Part shown: positions 1-10,482 of the stretch, piece by piece
Position numbering within the stretch: position 1 is the first letter of the stretch
Layout of the letters: each line of letters begins with the position of its first letter
DNA from: CAVYGM01 sp963768025
GTDB lineage: Bacteria > Bacteroidota > Bacteroidia > Cytophagales > Spirosomataceae
Length of the DNA: 64,000 nt
NCBI GenBank assembly: GCA_963768025.1
Contig: CAVYGM010000022.1
Coordinates: 1 to 64,000 of the forward strand
Direction: 5' to 3'
Position numbers and translations under genes: made by a program
The notes under the pieces: generated by a model
What the model saw: the letters and a program-made list of their open reading frames with translations, nothing else
Told to the model about the DNA's origin: nothing
Databases searched by the model: none

Positions 1-590
1 ACCCTGGCAAAAAGAGCGATAGATTCCGCACCAAGAGAAAAACCAGCCAGTACTTCAATCGCCTTCTGCATTTCATCCGAAGAAAGGGGTTTTCCGAAGG
101 CGAATAGGTGGTAAAAAATAATGAACAAACCACCTAAACCCAGTACGGCCAAACCGGCCACCCCCATGCCCATTACCGAACCACCGGTAAAGGAAACATT
201 CAGGGCTTTGGCAAGGGAAGTACGAGCCGCTTCGGCGGTACGTACGTTGGCTTTGGTAGCCACTTTCATACCGATGTACCCGGCGGTGGCGGAAAATACC
301 GCGCCGATCAAAAACGCAACGGCGATGAGGGGGGAGGAGTGAATGGGGTTTTCGGGGGTACCTTCCTGAGAACCCAGCCAAAATAATAGAACAGCGGTGG
401 GAATGGCAAAAAATGCCAATACCTTCCATTCTGCTTTCAAAAATGCAATAGCTCCATCGGCGATATATCCCGATAATTTTTGCATATTTTCCGTACCAGC
501 GGGCTGTTTTGAGACCCAGCTGAAACGCCATGCCGTGTAGAGCAACCCTACCAAACCGAAGGCAGGAACCAAGTAAATGATACTATCCAT
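1..590 (-). CDS. hppA: Membrane-bound ion-pumping pyrophosphatase, N-terminal part (3' end outside window)
   Basis: Translating the minus strand from the ATG at 588-590 gives an uninterrupted frame to the window edge (about 196 residues), so the C-terminal three quarters are missing. It starts MDSIIYLVPAFGLVGLLYTAW and shows the family blocks GYIGMKVATKANVRTA, GGSVMGMGVAGLAVLGLGG and, at the edge, GFSLGAESIALFARV. These are typical of homodimeric membrane pyrophosphatases, which hydrolyse cytoplasmic PPi and pump Na+ or H+ outward. The first helices and the start of the PPi-binding core are present. The residues that set ion specificity and K+ dependence lie outside the window, so Na+ versus H+ cannot be decided. 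A -7-like box lies upstream at 629-636. Confidence 0.93.
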   Translation of the reverse strand, partial: MDSIIYLVPAFGLVGLLYTAWRFSWVSKQPAGTENMQKLSGYIADGAIAFLKAEWKVLAFFAIPTAVLLFWLGSQEGTPENPIHSSPLIAVAFLIGAVFSATAGYIGMKVATKANVRTAEAARTSLAKALNVSFTGGSVMGMGVAGLAVLGLGGLFIIFYHLFAFGKPLSSDEMQKAIEVLAGFSLGAESIALFAR

Positions 591-628
591 GCGTTATGAA
601 TTTTGTTTTTTTTGTATAAAAAATCGGG

Positions 629-636
629 CAAATATA
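629..636 (-). promoter_or_regulatory. Putative -7 box of hppA promoter
   Basis: Read on the minus strand this is TATATTTG, an exact match to the Bacteroidota -7 consensus TAnnTTTG, 38 bases before the hppA ATG. No clear TTTG lies at the ideal 19-base spacing upstream, so only the -7 half is supported. Confidence 0.4.
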
Positions 637-774
637 GTTGTTTGAACCGCACAAGCCCAATCAATTTTCCAAACAAATGATTATTTTTATAGATTGTTGG
701 ATATTTAGTCGCAAGCTATTTGATCAATGCTCGTTTGGATGTAGTTTGCCTTTTGATACATTTCTGAATTGCTC

Positions 775-3274
775 ATGAAACTATTTTCCCTCCTTTTGTG
801 TCTGGCCAGTTTTCTGGCGTATGATTTATCAGCCCAAACTCCCAACCCACCCAGTGGAGAAATTCTGCTTCAGTTGAAGAAATTAAACGTTTTGGGCAGC
901 GCCATGCACGTTGCAGCTCATCCAGACGATGAAAATAGCTTATTGCTGGCCTATCTGGCCAAAGAACGCCTGATCAACACCTTCTACCTTTCGCTGACGC
1001 GAGGCGATGGCGGCCAGAACCTCATCGGCTCCGAACAGGGCGAATACATTGGCGTTATCCGGACCCAGGAACTGCTGGCCGCCCGACGTACCGATGGGGC
1101 CCAGCAATTATTCACCCACGCGTATGACTTTGGTTTTTCCAAAACCCGGGAAGAAACGCTGGACTTTTGGGGAGAGGATAAAATACTGGCGGATGTGGTG
1201 TACCTGATCAGGAAACACCGGCCCGATGTACTAATCACCCGATTCCCGCCCGACGAGAGAGCCGGCCACGGCCATCACAATTCCTCGGCGTATCTTGCCC
1301 TGAAAGCCTTCAAATTGAGCGGAGATCCCACCAAATACCCCGATCAACTCAAGTACGTAAAACCCTGGCAACCAAAACGAGTCGTATGGAACTCCTATTC
1401 CCGAGGATTTCAGAACAATGAACCCACCGACGAAGGAAGATTTATTAGCCTGGATATGAGTGGGTATAATTCGCTGTTGGGGAAATCGTACAGTGAAATT
1501 GCCGCTGAAAGTAGAAGCATGCACAAAACCCAAGGCTTTGGCGTAGCTCCTAATCTATCCTTACGAAAGGATTTTCTTCTAAATAAGGACGGAGTACCTG
1601 CAAAAAACGATCTGTTCGATGACATAGATGTGAGCTGGGATAGAGTACCTAACGGGGGAAAAATAAGCCAACAGGTTCAAAAACTGATTCAGGGCTTCGA
1701 CCCAACCCTCCCCTCGGCCAGCGTGCCGGGTCTGGTAGGACTTTTGAAGGATCTTGAATCCATGGGCTCGGAGAATTATTATGTATCCCTAAAAAAGGAG
1801 GAAGTTAAGGAGTTGATTAAGGCCTGCCTGGGGCTGTGGTTTGAAACCAATCCAACGGATTACTCGACCACACCAGGTGGAAAGGCCAACCTGCAGGTTA
1901 AAATAGTTAACCGCTCACCGGTTCCGGTCGTCATCCAAAAAATAAAGACGAGTGGCGTAACATTCGACAGCACGCTGAACAAATCACTGACCATGTTTGA
2001 TGGTTTTGTGGTGCCCTTGGTGGTAACTATCCCTGCGAGTTTGCCCATTACCCAACCCTATTGGTTGAGGAATCCGATTAAAAACAAAACCTTTCAATTT
2101 GATGAGCAAGAGCTGGTAGGTTTGCCCCAAAACGAACCGACGCTACTTACCTCTTATACATTTCTTATAGAAAACACCCCAATTACCTTCACTTCCCCCT
2201 GGAAATACAAATCGGTAGACCCGTCGGAGGGTGAGATTTACCGCCCGTTTGAAGTCAGGCCGCCGGTGACGATTAATGTTTCGGAGCCAGTGATTGTGTT
2301 CTGCGGATCAAAGCCCGCAAACCATTACGCTCCTCTTGAAAGCCAACGCCCCGACACTCAACGGCAAAATAAAGTTTGATTTGCCCACTGGTTGGAAAGT
2401 GGAACCATCCCAAATTGATTTTTCTACAACCGCTAAATACGAAGAAAAGGTGTTTACGGCCAAGGTGACCCCTCCCACCGGGAATAAAGAAGGTACCTTG
2501 AAAGTACGTGCCGAAACGAATCAGGGTACCTCGTCCAAAAGCCTCCGGACGGTGGAGTACCGACACATACCGACCCAAACGGTATTTCCTCCTTCCGAAA
2601 CGCAGTTGGTGAAGTTGGATATAAAAATTCTGGCAAAAAATATTGGCTATATCGCCGGCGCAGGCGATGAGGTACCCACCGCGCTCCGCCAAATGGGGTG
2701 TCAGGTAACCATGCTGGACGAAAAGGAATTAGGCAAAAACCTGAGCGTATACGATGCCATTGTGGTGGGCGTCAGAGCCTATAATACGGAAGACCGGCTG
2801 GGATTTTACCAGCAGAAATTGCTGGATTATGTAAAAAATGGCGGTACTATGGTGGTGCAGTACGTGACAGCCCGCAACGGTTTCCTCAACAACGGTCTGA
2901 AAGTGGAAGAAATTGGCCCTTTCCCCTTTACGGTTGGCCGCGATCGGATCACAGATGAGAACACTGACCTAACTTTTCTGTATCCGAATGATCCTATACT
3001 GAACAAACCAAACCAGATTACCCAGGAAGATTTCAAGGGATGGATTCAGGAAAGGGGCTTGTACTTTGCCACTGATTTTGAAAAAAATTATACTCCCTTA
3101 CTATCCGGCAATGATCCGGGTGAAAATGTACAAAAGGGTGCCTTGATATATGCCCGGTACGGAAAGGGAATCTATATGTACACGGGCCTTTCTTTTTTCA
3201 GGGAATTGCCCGCCGGGGTACCGGGTGCCTATCGCCTCTTTGCTAATTTGATATCGGCTGGTAAGGTAAACTAA
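775..3274 (+). CDS. Secreted PIG-L family deacetylase with C-terminal NEW3-like and amidotransferase-like domains (one frameshift)
   Basis: A signal peptide (MKLFSLLLCLASFLAYDLSAQ) is followed by a LmbE/PIG-L domain with the metal motif AHPDDE (H49, D51, D52) and a later GHGHH. This family is Zn-dependent and removes N-acetyl groups from sugars or similar amides. After about residue 370 come beta-rich segments, including one that resembles a NEW3 domain (LNGKIKFDLPTGWKVEPS), then a Rossmann-like glutamine-amidotransferase-like domain (NIGYIAGAGDEVPTALRQMG...DAIVVGVRAYN). The frame changes near 2300. Removing one T restores continuity from EPVIVF to ADQSPQTITLLLKAN, giving about 830 residues. 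ATG 775 is preferred over TTG 769 because it starts the signal peptide. The substrate is unknown. The next gene begins 35 bp downstream. Confidence 0.82.
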
Positions 3275-3309
3275 CCAGGCAGAAAAAATAAACCCCAACT
3301 CTATACTTT

Positions 3310-6300
3310 GTGACTACATCGGGCGAATGGAATATTAGTATCGATACCGGTGGTACCTTTACTGACTGCATTGCTCAAAACCCGCTGGGAGAAATTCTTA
3401 CCAGTAAGGTTTTAAGCAGCAGTTGTTTACGAGGAAAAATAGTACGAAAGATTGATCCTTTTGTATACTCGTTTGAGGCTCCCTGGGAATACGATAGCCA
3501 ATTGCTGGAAGGGTATGTCCTGAAAATACCCTCCCGCAATATCCGCTCGAAATTGTTGTCGGTGGATTATAAAAATCGGATTCTAACGCTGGAAGAAAAT
3601 ATTCCCGCCGTAACAAATACCGATTTTGACCTTACTACGGAGGAAGAAGCACCTGTACTCGCTATACGATTGATCACCAAGACCAAACTTGGAGAACCTT
3701 TTCCGCCGATCAATCTCCGACTGGGGACGACAAAAGGTACCAATGCGCTCTTAGAGAAAAAAGGAGCAAAAACGCTTCTGCTGGTTTCCAGTGGATTTAA
3801 AGATGTGCTTAGAATAGGTACCCAGCAACGACCAAACCTTTTCCAACTTAATATTCCGGAACAGGTACCATTATATTCGGAGGTTATTGAAATAGCCGAA
3901 AGGGTAGACGGCAAGGGCCATGTTCTGCAACCGCTCGACAAATCAGAAATAGACCGCATACTTCGCTTAATAGAGGATTCAGATTATACCTCTATTGCCG
4001 TGTCCCTCCTGAATTCCTACCGGAATCCGACCCACGAAAAGTTTCTTGTGGAAGAATTGCGAGCGCAAACGGAACTTCCGGTATCGTCTTCGGTAGAGTT
4101 GTTTCCCCATCTCCACTACCTTCGCCGCACCCAAACCGCGGTGATTGACGCCTACCTGGCCCCCATCATCTCCACTTACCTCAGCAATATTAAGTCCAGT
4201 CTGGGGCCTGTTCTAATTCAGGTCATGACCAGCGCGGGCGGGCTCGTCCAACGGGAAGGGTACCGAGCCAAGGATAGTTTGCTGAGCGGACCCGCCGGTG
4301 GGATTATTGCCGCCTCGCAGCTCGCCCAGGAGCTAGGTTTTCCCAAGGTACTCACTTTCGACATGGGCGGTACCAGCACGGATACCGCCCGCATTAACGG
4401 CAGAGCCGGCCTTAACTACCTCACCAAGATTGAAAACTACGAGCTGATGAATCCCTGTTTTGCCATCGAGACCGTGGCGGCGGGGGGGGGATCGGTTTGC
4501 TGGTACGATGGTTATACCCTGCGCGTGGGTCCCCAGAGTGCGGGTGCCTCGCCGGGTCCTGCCTGTTACGGAGCGGGCGGGCCTTTGACCATTACGGATG
4601 TCAACCTGTTACTGGGAAAATTGGAAACCAGTCAATTTGAAATTCCTATTAGTCCAGAATACGCATCGGAGGCGCTGTATACTCTTATTGATGAAATTAC
4701 CTTCAAAACTGGAAATACGCTGAATGGACTGGACGTATTAAAAGGCCTGGAAACAATTATTAATGAGAAGATGGCCGAGGCCATACGGAAGATTTCCGTA
4801 GCCGAAGGAGCCGATCCAGCTGAATATTCGTTGGTGACCTTTGGGGGGGCCGGTGGCCTCCATGGCTGCCAGCTGGCCGAATTGTTATCCATCCAGAAAG
4901 TCATTATCCCGTATCAAGCCGGTTTGTTTAGTGCGGCCGGTATTGGACAGGCTACCATCAGTAGGTTGGCGACCCGTCAGGTATTATTGCCGTATGCTAC
5001 CTGCCAGGACTCCATCAAGAAATGGATATGGGCCATGCAGGAGAGTTTGACCACCCAGCTAAGGCAGGAAGATGGAGTGAGCGCCATTGAGCCTGGGTTT
5101 TGTACACTTTTCCTTCGGTACGTGGGCCAGGAAACTGCCCTGGAAGTGGATTGGAAAAACGAAGAAACCATCGAGCTTTTCAGATCGAAGTACCAAAAAC
5201 TATACGGATACCTACCCGAAAATAAGGAAATAGAAGTAGAAAGTTTGCGGGTGATGATGCAGGAGAAAAAAGAGCTCTCCCTCCTCCCGCCGCCTCCTTC
5301 TGAGGCTGAATTAGCCGAACCGGCCAGGCAATTAAAAGTCTCTTTTCAATCAGAGCCACTCCCTATCTACGAATGGCCCACGCTTACCTCCGGAAATTTT
5401 GCCGTGGGCCCCTGCGTCATAGTTGCTCCCAGCTCAACCGCCTACCTTCCCGACAATTGGAAATTTGAGGTACAACCTTCCCTGGATTTACTCCTGACCC
5501 ACACCGGGGACAAGCTAGATCACACCAGCAGTCTGCAACCGGAAGCGGTTGAACTCGAACTTTTCACCAATCGATTTTATGCCATTGCTGAGGAAATGGG
5601 CGCTCAGCTACAACGCACTGCCTTTTCCGTCAATGTAAAAGAGCGATTGGATTTTTCCTGTGCTCTGCTCGATCCAGAGGCCCATTTGCTCGTTAACGCT
5701 CCCCACATTCCGGTCCATTTAGGGAGTTTGGGCTTGTGCGCTCGTTTGATAAAAGAAGTCATTTCCATCGGTCCGGGGGACGTGATTATCACTAACCACC
5801 CCAAATACGGGGGCTCCCACCTACCCGACGTGACGTTGCTCGCCGGCGTATTTTCCAATCAAAACCAACTGCTAGGGTACGTCATCAATCGGGCCCACCA
5901 CGCCGAAATCGGTGGTTCCCGTCCGGGCTCTATGCCCACGGATGCCCAGTTTTTGTACCAGGAAGGGGTAGTGATCCTACCGCAATACCTGGTAAAAAAC
6001 GGGGTGAAGCAGTGGGGTACCATCCGGTCGTTGTTCAACGAGGGCCCCTATCCTACCCGCATGTGGGCGGAGAACGAAGCCGATATTATTGCCGCTCTCT
6101 CTTCGCTGGAAAAAGGGCAAGAAGATCTGATCGCCCTGGTGGATCGATTTGGCACCGAACGGGTGGCTTACTTCATGGACTTGCTCAAAAGCAATGCGCA
6201 AAGCCAGTTGGAAATTGCTATTCAACCCTTTGAAGGAAGAAAATTAACCGCAACCGAATTCCTCGACGATGGCCACCGGATTTCGGTCAAGATTGAGGTT

Positions 6301-7095
6301 ACTCCCAAAAGCCTTCATTTTGACTTTAAAAATACCTCCCACGTCCATCCCTTTAACCTGAATGCCAATCTTTCCATTCTCCATAGTGCCATCTTGTATG
6401 TGTTGAGGTTGCTGATTGACAAGGATATTCCTTTGAATGACGGCCTGATGAATTTGGTCAGGATCAGCCTCCCTCCCAATTCGTTGCTGCATCCCGATTT
6501 CGTAGACGATGCCAACTTTTGTCCGGCTGTGGTTGGTGGCAACACCGAGGTAAGCCAACGCCTGGTAGATACCTTATTGAAGGCCTTTGAATTAGCCGCG
6601 TGTAGCCAGGGAACGATGAACAATTTCCTGTTTGGGAATGACCACCTGGGTTATTACGAAACTATCGGAGGAGGCACCGGGGCGGGTGAAGGATTTCACG
6701 GCCGATCGGGGGTACATCAGCACATGACCAACACCCGCATAACTGATACAGAGGAACTTGAAAGAAGATACCCCGTTCGGATCAACCGGTTTGCGTTACG
6801 GCCCCATTCGGGTGGGGCGGGAAAATGGCATGGCGGTGATGGGTTGGTGCGAGAAATAGAATTTCTGGAAGAAATGGATATTACCTTGCTTTCCCAACAC
6901 CGCTACTTCGCCCCCTACGGGATGGCGGGAGGTGGGTCCGGCAAAACCTCCGAACAGACCATTCTGCGCGCCGACGGAAAAGTGGAGCAATGTCCCGGAA
7001 TTTGCAGCAATCACGTGTACTCCGGTGACCGAATAGTGATAGAAACCCCCGGCGGGGGTGGGTACGGTGATCCAGCCTTTGCTGCTTTCCCATGA
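3310..7095 (+). CDS. Fused HyuA-HyuB protein, 5-oxoprolinase/hydantoinase family
   Basis: A 1261-residue single chain, close to the length of fused ATP-dependent 5-oxoprolinases. The N-terminal HyuA half has the ASKHA nucleotide-binding start SIDTGGTFTDC (D12-D19) and later LTFDMGGTSTDTA and SLVTFGGAGGLHGCQLAE. The HyuB half begins near residue 745 (ELFTNRFYAIAEEMGAQLQRTAFS) and has GDVIITNHPKYGGSHLPDV and the C-terminal GGGGYGDP. Such enzymes open a lactam ring (5-oxoproline to glutamate) or a hydantoin with ATP. The exact substrate cannot be read from sequence. The start is GTG; no better upstream start was seen. The stop overlaps the ATG of the transporter (ATGA), so the two are translationally coupled and probably share a substrate pathway. 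Confidence 0.88.
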   Translation: MTTSGEWNISIDTGGTFTDCIAQNPLGEILTSKVLSSSCLRGKIVRKIDPFVYSFEAPWEYDSQLLEGYVLKIPSRNIRSKLLSVDYKNRILTLEENIPAVTNTDFDLTTEEEAPVLAIRLITKTKLGEPFPPINLRLGTTKGTNALLEKKGAKTLLLVSSGFKDVLRIGTQQRPNLFQLNIPEQVPLYSEVIEIAERVDGKGHVLQPLDKSEIDRILRLIEDSDYTSIAVSLLNSYRNPTHEKFLVEELRAQTELPVSSSVELFPHLHYLRRTQTAVIDAYLAPIISTYLSNIKSSLGPVLIQVMTSAGGLVQREGYRAKDSLLSGPAGGIIAASQLAQELGFPKVLTFDMGGTSTDTARINGRAGLNYLTKIENYELMNPCFAIETVAAGGGSVCWYDGYTLRVGPQSAGASPGPACYGAGGPLTITDVNLLLGKLETSQFEIPISPEYASEALYTLIDEITFKTGNTLNGLDVLKGLETIINEKMAEAIRKISVAEGADPAEYSLVTFGGAGGLHGCQLAELLSIQKVIIPYQAGLFSAAGIGQATISRLATRQVLLPYATCQDSIKKWIWAMQESLTTQLRQEDGVSAIEPGFCTLFLRYVGQETALEVDWKNEETIELFRSKYQKLYGYLPENKEIEVESLRVMMQEKKELSLLPPPPSEAELAEPARQLKVSFQSEPLPIYEWPTLTSGNFAVGPCVIVAPSSTAYLPDNWKFEVQPSLDLLLTHTGDKLDHTSSLQPEAVELELFTNRFYAIAEEMGAQLQRTAFSVNVKERLDFSCALLDPEAHLLVNAPHIPVHLGSLGLCARLIKEVISIGPGDVIITNHPKYGGSHLPDVTLLAGVFSNQNQLLGYVINRAHHAEIGGSRPGSMPTDAQFLYQEGVVILPQYLVKNGVKQWGTIRSLFNEGPYPTRMWAENEADIIAALSSLEKGQEDLIALVDRFGTERVAYFMDLLKSNAQSQLEIAIQPFEGRKLTATEFLDDGHRISVKIEVTPKSLHFDFKNTSHVHPFNLNANLSILHSAILYVLRLLIDKDIPLNDGLMNLVRISLPPNSLLHPDFVDDANFCPAVVGGNTEVSQRLVDTLLKAFELAACSQGTMNNFLFGNDHLGYYETIGGGTGAGEGFHGRSGVHQHMTNTRITDTEELERRYPVRINRFALRPHSGGAGKWHGGDGLVREIEFLEEMDITLLSQHRYFAPYGMAGGGSGKTSEQTILRADGKVEQCPGICSNHVYSGDRIVIETPGGGGYGDPAFAAFP

Positions 7096-8264
7096 AGACA
7101 GTCGCCCTCAAAAACGGGTTTTCCCGAATGCTATTCTGGTCGGTGATCTCTGCCGCTTTCATTGGTCCTGGCACCGTGACCACCTGTTCTTTGGCAGGTT
7201 CTACTTTTGGTACCTCCCTACTTTGGGCGTTGACTTTCTCCACCCTGGCCACGATCCTTTTGCAAGAAACAGCCGCCAGACTTACCCTTGCCTCCTCCCT
7301 GACCCTGGGAGAAATCATCGTGAAACGCCACGGCCAAAAGGGACTTTGGATCAGTCGGTTGGTGGCTGGGGGCGTGATCTTGGGCTGTGCGGCCTACGAG
7401 GCGGGGAATCTGCTGGGAGCAGTAGCCGGGTTAAACCTGCTGTATCAGGTACCAGGTTGGGTGAATAGTGCTATCCTGGGGGGGATAGCTTTTTCACTTT
7501 TGGCCATCCGGAATACCAATTTACTCCCCAGGCTCCTCGGAATCATTGTTTTTATTTTGGGCTTTGCCTTTCTCCTGGTCAGCACCCAAGCTGATCAGGG
7601 GCCCGTCCTCCTGCTCCAACATAGCCTTGTCCCTCAATTTCCCCCCAACTCAGCCCTCCTTATTACCGGACTCGTGGGCACCACCATCGTACCCTATAAT
7701 CTCTTCTTGGGCTCTGGGATCGGGAAAGGTCAATCGGTATCAGAAATGAGGCAGGGGATTATTCTGGCGGTGAGCATTGGGGGCCTTATTTCCATGGCCA
7801 TTCTGGTGGCAGGTACCCTCATTGAAGGTGAATTCAGTTTTCAGAACGCCGCCAACGTGCTCGGTGCCCGCCTGGGTAAATGGGGCGAATTCCTGTACGC
7901 GGTAGGGCTCTTTGGGGCCGGGTTTACCTCATTGATAACAGCGCCCCTGGCCGCGTCCATTACGGCCAAGTCCTTGCTTTCGGCAACGGATCGGCAGGCT
8001 GGATGGGTCTGGAAAGGCGTGTTGCTCACCGGGGTGATTTTTGGAATCCTTCAATTCAAACCCATTCCGGTTATTTTGATGGCCCAAATAGCCAACGGCT
8101 TACTCCTACCCTTAGTCACGTGGCAACTGTTTCGCTGCGTCAACGACTCCGCCATTATTCCCAAAACCTACCTTAATTCACGCTGGCAAAATATAGCGCT
8201 GATCGGTGTGTTTTTGATCACTCTATTTCTGGGTGCCAATAGTATTGTCAATGTTTTTCGGTAG
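7092..8264 (+). CDS. NRAMP-fold transporter lacking canonical metal-binding residues
   Basis: A 390-residue polytopic protein with about 11 hydrophobic helices. It aligns clearly with MntH/NRAMP (TM1 region AFIGPGTVTTCSLAGSTFG, then LLWALTFSTLATILLQ). The TM1 motif DPGN is GPGT here (residues 25-28). The TM6 MPH motif is VPY (V200-Y202). The Asp, Asn and Met that bind Mn2+/Fe2+ in canonical NRAMPs are therefore all replaced, so transport of transition metals is unlikely. It overlaps the oxoprolinase-type gene by 4 bp. In Bacillus subtilis the NRAMP-like ycsG lies among the oxoprolinase genes ycsF and kipI/kipA, so an organic substrate such as 5-oxoproline is a reasonable inference. It converges with the TonB receptor gene 5 bp downstream. 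Confidence 0.85.
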   Translation: MKTVALKNGFSRMLFWSVISAAFIGPGTVTTCSLAGSTFGTSLLWALTFSTLATILLQETAARLTLASSLTLGEIIVKRHGQKGLWISRLVAGGVILGCAAYEAGNLLGAVAGLNLLYQVPGWVNSAILGGIAFSLLAIRNTNLLPRLLGIIVFILGFAFLLVSTQADQGPVLLLQHSLVPQFPPNSALLITGLVGTTIVPYNLFLGSGIGKGQSVSEMRQGIILAVSIGGLISMAILVAGTLIEGEFSFQNAANVLGARLGKWGEFLYAVGLFGAGFTSLITAPLAASITAKSLLSATDRQAGWVWKGVLLTGVIFGILQFKPIPVILMAQIANGLLLPLVTWQLFRCVNDSAIIPKTYLNSRWQNIALIGVFLITLFLGANSIVNVFR

Positions 8265-8269
8265 AGGCT

Positions 8270-10319
8270 TTACCATTTCCAACCTGCCTTGATTCCCACC
8301 CATTGGTTTTGTTTTGGGGCACCGTTGAAATATCGGTTTCCAAATGCATTCAAATCGTAGCCCAGGCTGTAAATCTCGGCCTTCACCCACTCCGAACTAG
8401 CCGACACCTCGGTGTATAGGTGAGAACCCCACCCTTTTTTCCAGCTCAGTTTCACTAGCACTTGCTGGTAGGGAGGAGCTTCTACGGTATTGGCATCGTT
8501 TAGAAAGACCTTATCGGCCTGTTGATAGGTCACAAAAGCCGAGATCCCACCTGTTAAGTAGAGGTCAAGTCCGGTGTTTTGGGAAAAAGAAGGAATGCCC
8601 GGTAATTTTTTGCCGCTCAAATCAGTGGTACCCTGTTGGTAGGATTTGTACTGGTAGGATAGCAAGGTACCCGAATTCCAGATTTTTAAATTTTGAATAA
8701 AGCCAGCGGATCGAATCAGATCGTAGTATACCGCCCATTCCAATCCTTTTTGATCTGTTCTTCCCGCATTTACAAAAAATTCCGCGCCAGCTTCGTTGGA
8801 TCTTCGGACGATCGTCTCCCTCAGATTGAATTGATATGCCGTAAGGCTAGCATTCAGTCGGTCTCCGGCCCGCCGGAAAGAAATTTCCTTGTTGATCCCC
8901 GCTTCTGGTTTCAGATCGGTTCGAAACCCGCCCGCCGAGGGGCGAACCTCCTGCAAGGTCGGTGGAGAGTACCCCGAACTTACCGAAGCGGTAACCGAAT
9001 ATTTTTGCCAAAAGGTTTTGTTTAGGGCAATTCTTGGACTCACAATCGGATCGAACTTTCTGTTTTCTTTGGAATACGGCACCGGGAAAAAGCGCTCGTA
9101 GCCGTATTCGTACGTATTGTAGCTTGCCCCAGCATTAAGGGTAAAACTTTCCAGAAATCGGAATTCGGCCTGGGAAAATACACTCAGACCTTTGCTGCGG
9201 ATATCCTCCGAAGTCAGAAAAGCAGCGGGTATACCTTTGTTGTTCCCGTAGTTTCTCTGGCTGGATTTGCCATACTGCCATTCAAACCCGCTCGTCCACT
9301 GCACGCTCGTCGAACCAAAATATTTTGAGTACGTCCACACATTCCGCCCCCCTAGTCCTTGCTCATCGCGCTTTTCATAATTGGTAATGAAGGGATTGGC
9401 AAAATCGTTGGTGCGCAATGTACACCGACACCGCCTGATCCCAGTGGGTCGAGAGGGGCAACTTGTGCTGAATTCCCCAAAAAGAATATCGGGTATAGAT
9501 CCCGGCATTTTGACCTACACTACCCGGAACGGTGGCCGTTGGCTGACGGGCCAGGGTCGGATCTTTTTTGTATTGATCCAAATTGATCCCCCCTGGGGTT
9601 TGATAGTGCAAATCCGAATACATACCCAACAAAGAGAGGGTCGCTTTTTTCCCGATGCGCGAGGAGGAAGTGAATTGAACCACATCGCGCACCATTCCGC
9701 TTTGCTGCCGATACCCATCCTGTTCCTGATGGCCATACCGTACGTTCACATCGCCGATAGTCAGGGAGGTGTTTCTTGACTGAAAGCCGTATTTGCCAAA
9801 CCCAACCGATTGTTCCACCTTATTTTGGTTGCCCGGATTTGCGGTCGACATTAAAACAACCCCACCCGTTCCGGCACCATACACGCTGCTGCCCGGCCCT
9901 TTAATTATTTCCATGCGATCAATGGAGGCGTAATCCAATGAATTAAGGGGTGTGTTCCCATTCGCATCAGTGTATGGGATTCCGTTCCAGTAGAATTTTA
10001 CGTTACGCACGCCAAACGGCGAGCGAAGTAAACTCCCCCGAACCGAAAACCGGTAACTACCCGGCGACCGCTCCTCCATTCTCACGCCCGGAATCGAATT
10101 CACGGCATTGGTGAACGTATTGGTAGAGTACCTATCCAAGAGTGCAGGGCTTACAATCCCTACCGAAGCCGTAGTTTCCAGGATGGTTCGATTGGATTCG
10201 AAAGCCTGAACCGTCACTTGTTCCAGCTGATTGGTTTTTAGGGAATCTGTCTGGGAATATCCCGATTGCGCCAGCAAGGAGCAACTTAATATAAAAATAA
10301 GGGCAGTAATTACACGCAT
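8270..10319 (-). CDS. TonB-dependent outer-membrane receptor (one frameshift)
   Basis: Signal peptide (MRVITALIFILSCSLLAQSGYSQ) followed directly by a plug domain without a carboxypeptidase-like extension: LEQVTVQAFESNRTI is TonB-box-like, then FTNAVNSIPGVRMEERSPGSYRFSVRG and MEIIKGPGSSVYGAGTGGVVLMST. A 22-strand barrel follows and ends in WVGIKAGWKW, with a terminal aromatic residue as usual for BamA substrates. The frame changes near 9410 (VYIA to TNDFANPF); one base is probably extra or missing. Restored length is about 683 residues. This size and the lack of a SusD partner suggest uptake of a siderophore, metal chelate or cofactor rather than a glycan. The ligand is not determinable. Confidence 0.87.
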
Positions 10320-10429
10320 GGGTTAAGGTTAGCTAGTTGCCGAAATACTCGGGGATAATAAAAATACAAAGATGGGTAGCAAAAAATCTATTCCGCACTT
10401 CCCGGGAAAATTAATCCTTAAAAATAAAA

Positions 10430-10456
10430 TGATCCTGGCCTCATAGGCCAGGATCA
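10430..10456 (-). terminator. Intrinsic terminator of the aconitase gene
   Basis: A perfect 11-bp stem (TGATCCTGGCC with its complement) and a 5-base loop. On the minus strand it is followed by a T-rich run (ATTTTATTTTTAA). It lies 26 bases past the aconitase stop. Confidence 0.8.
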
Positions 10457-10482
10457 CATACAACTTAGGAAAAAAGTGGCGA

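Noticed and set aside
73..531. 152-aa minus-strand ORF at the window start
   Set aside because: It is a shadow in a different frame of hppA, whose conserved frame runs from 590 to the window edge.
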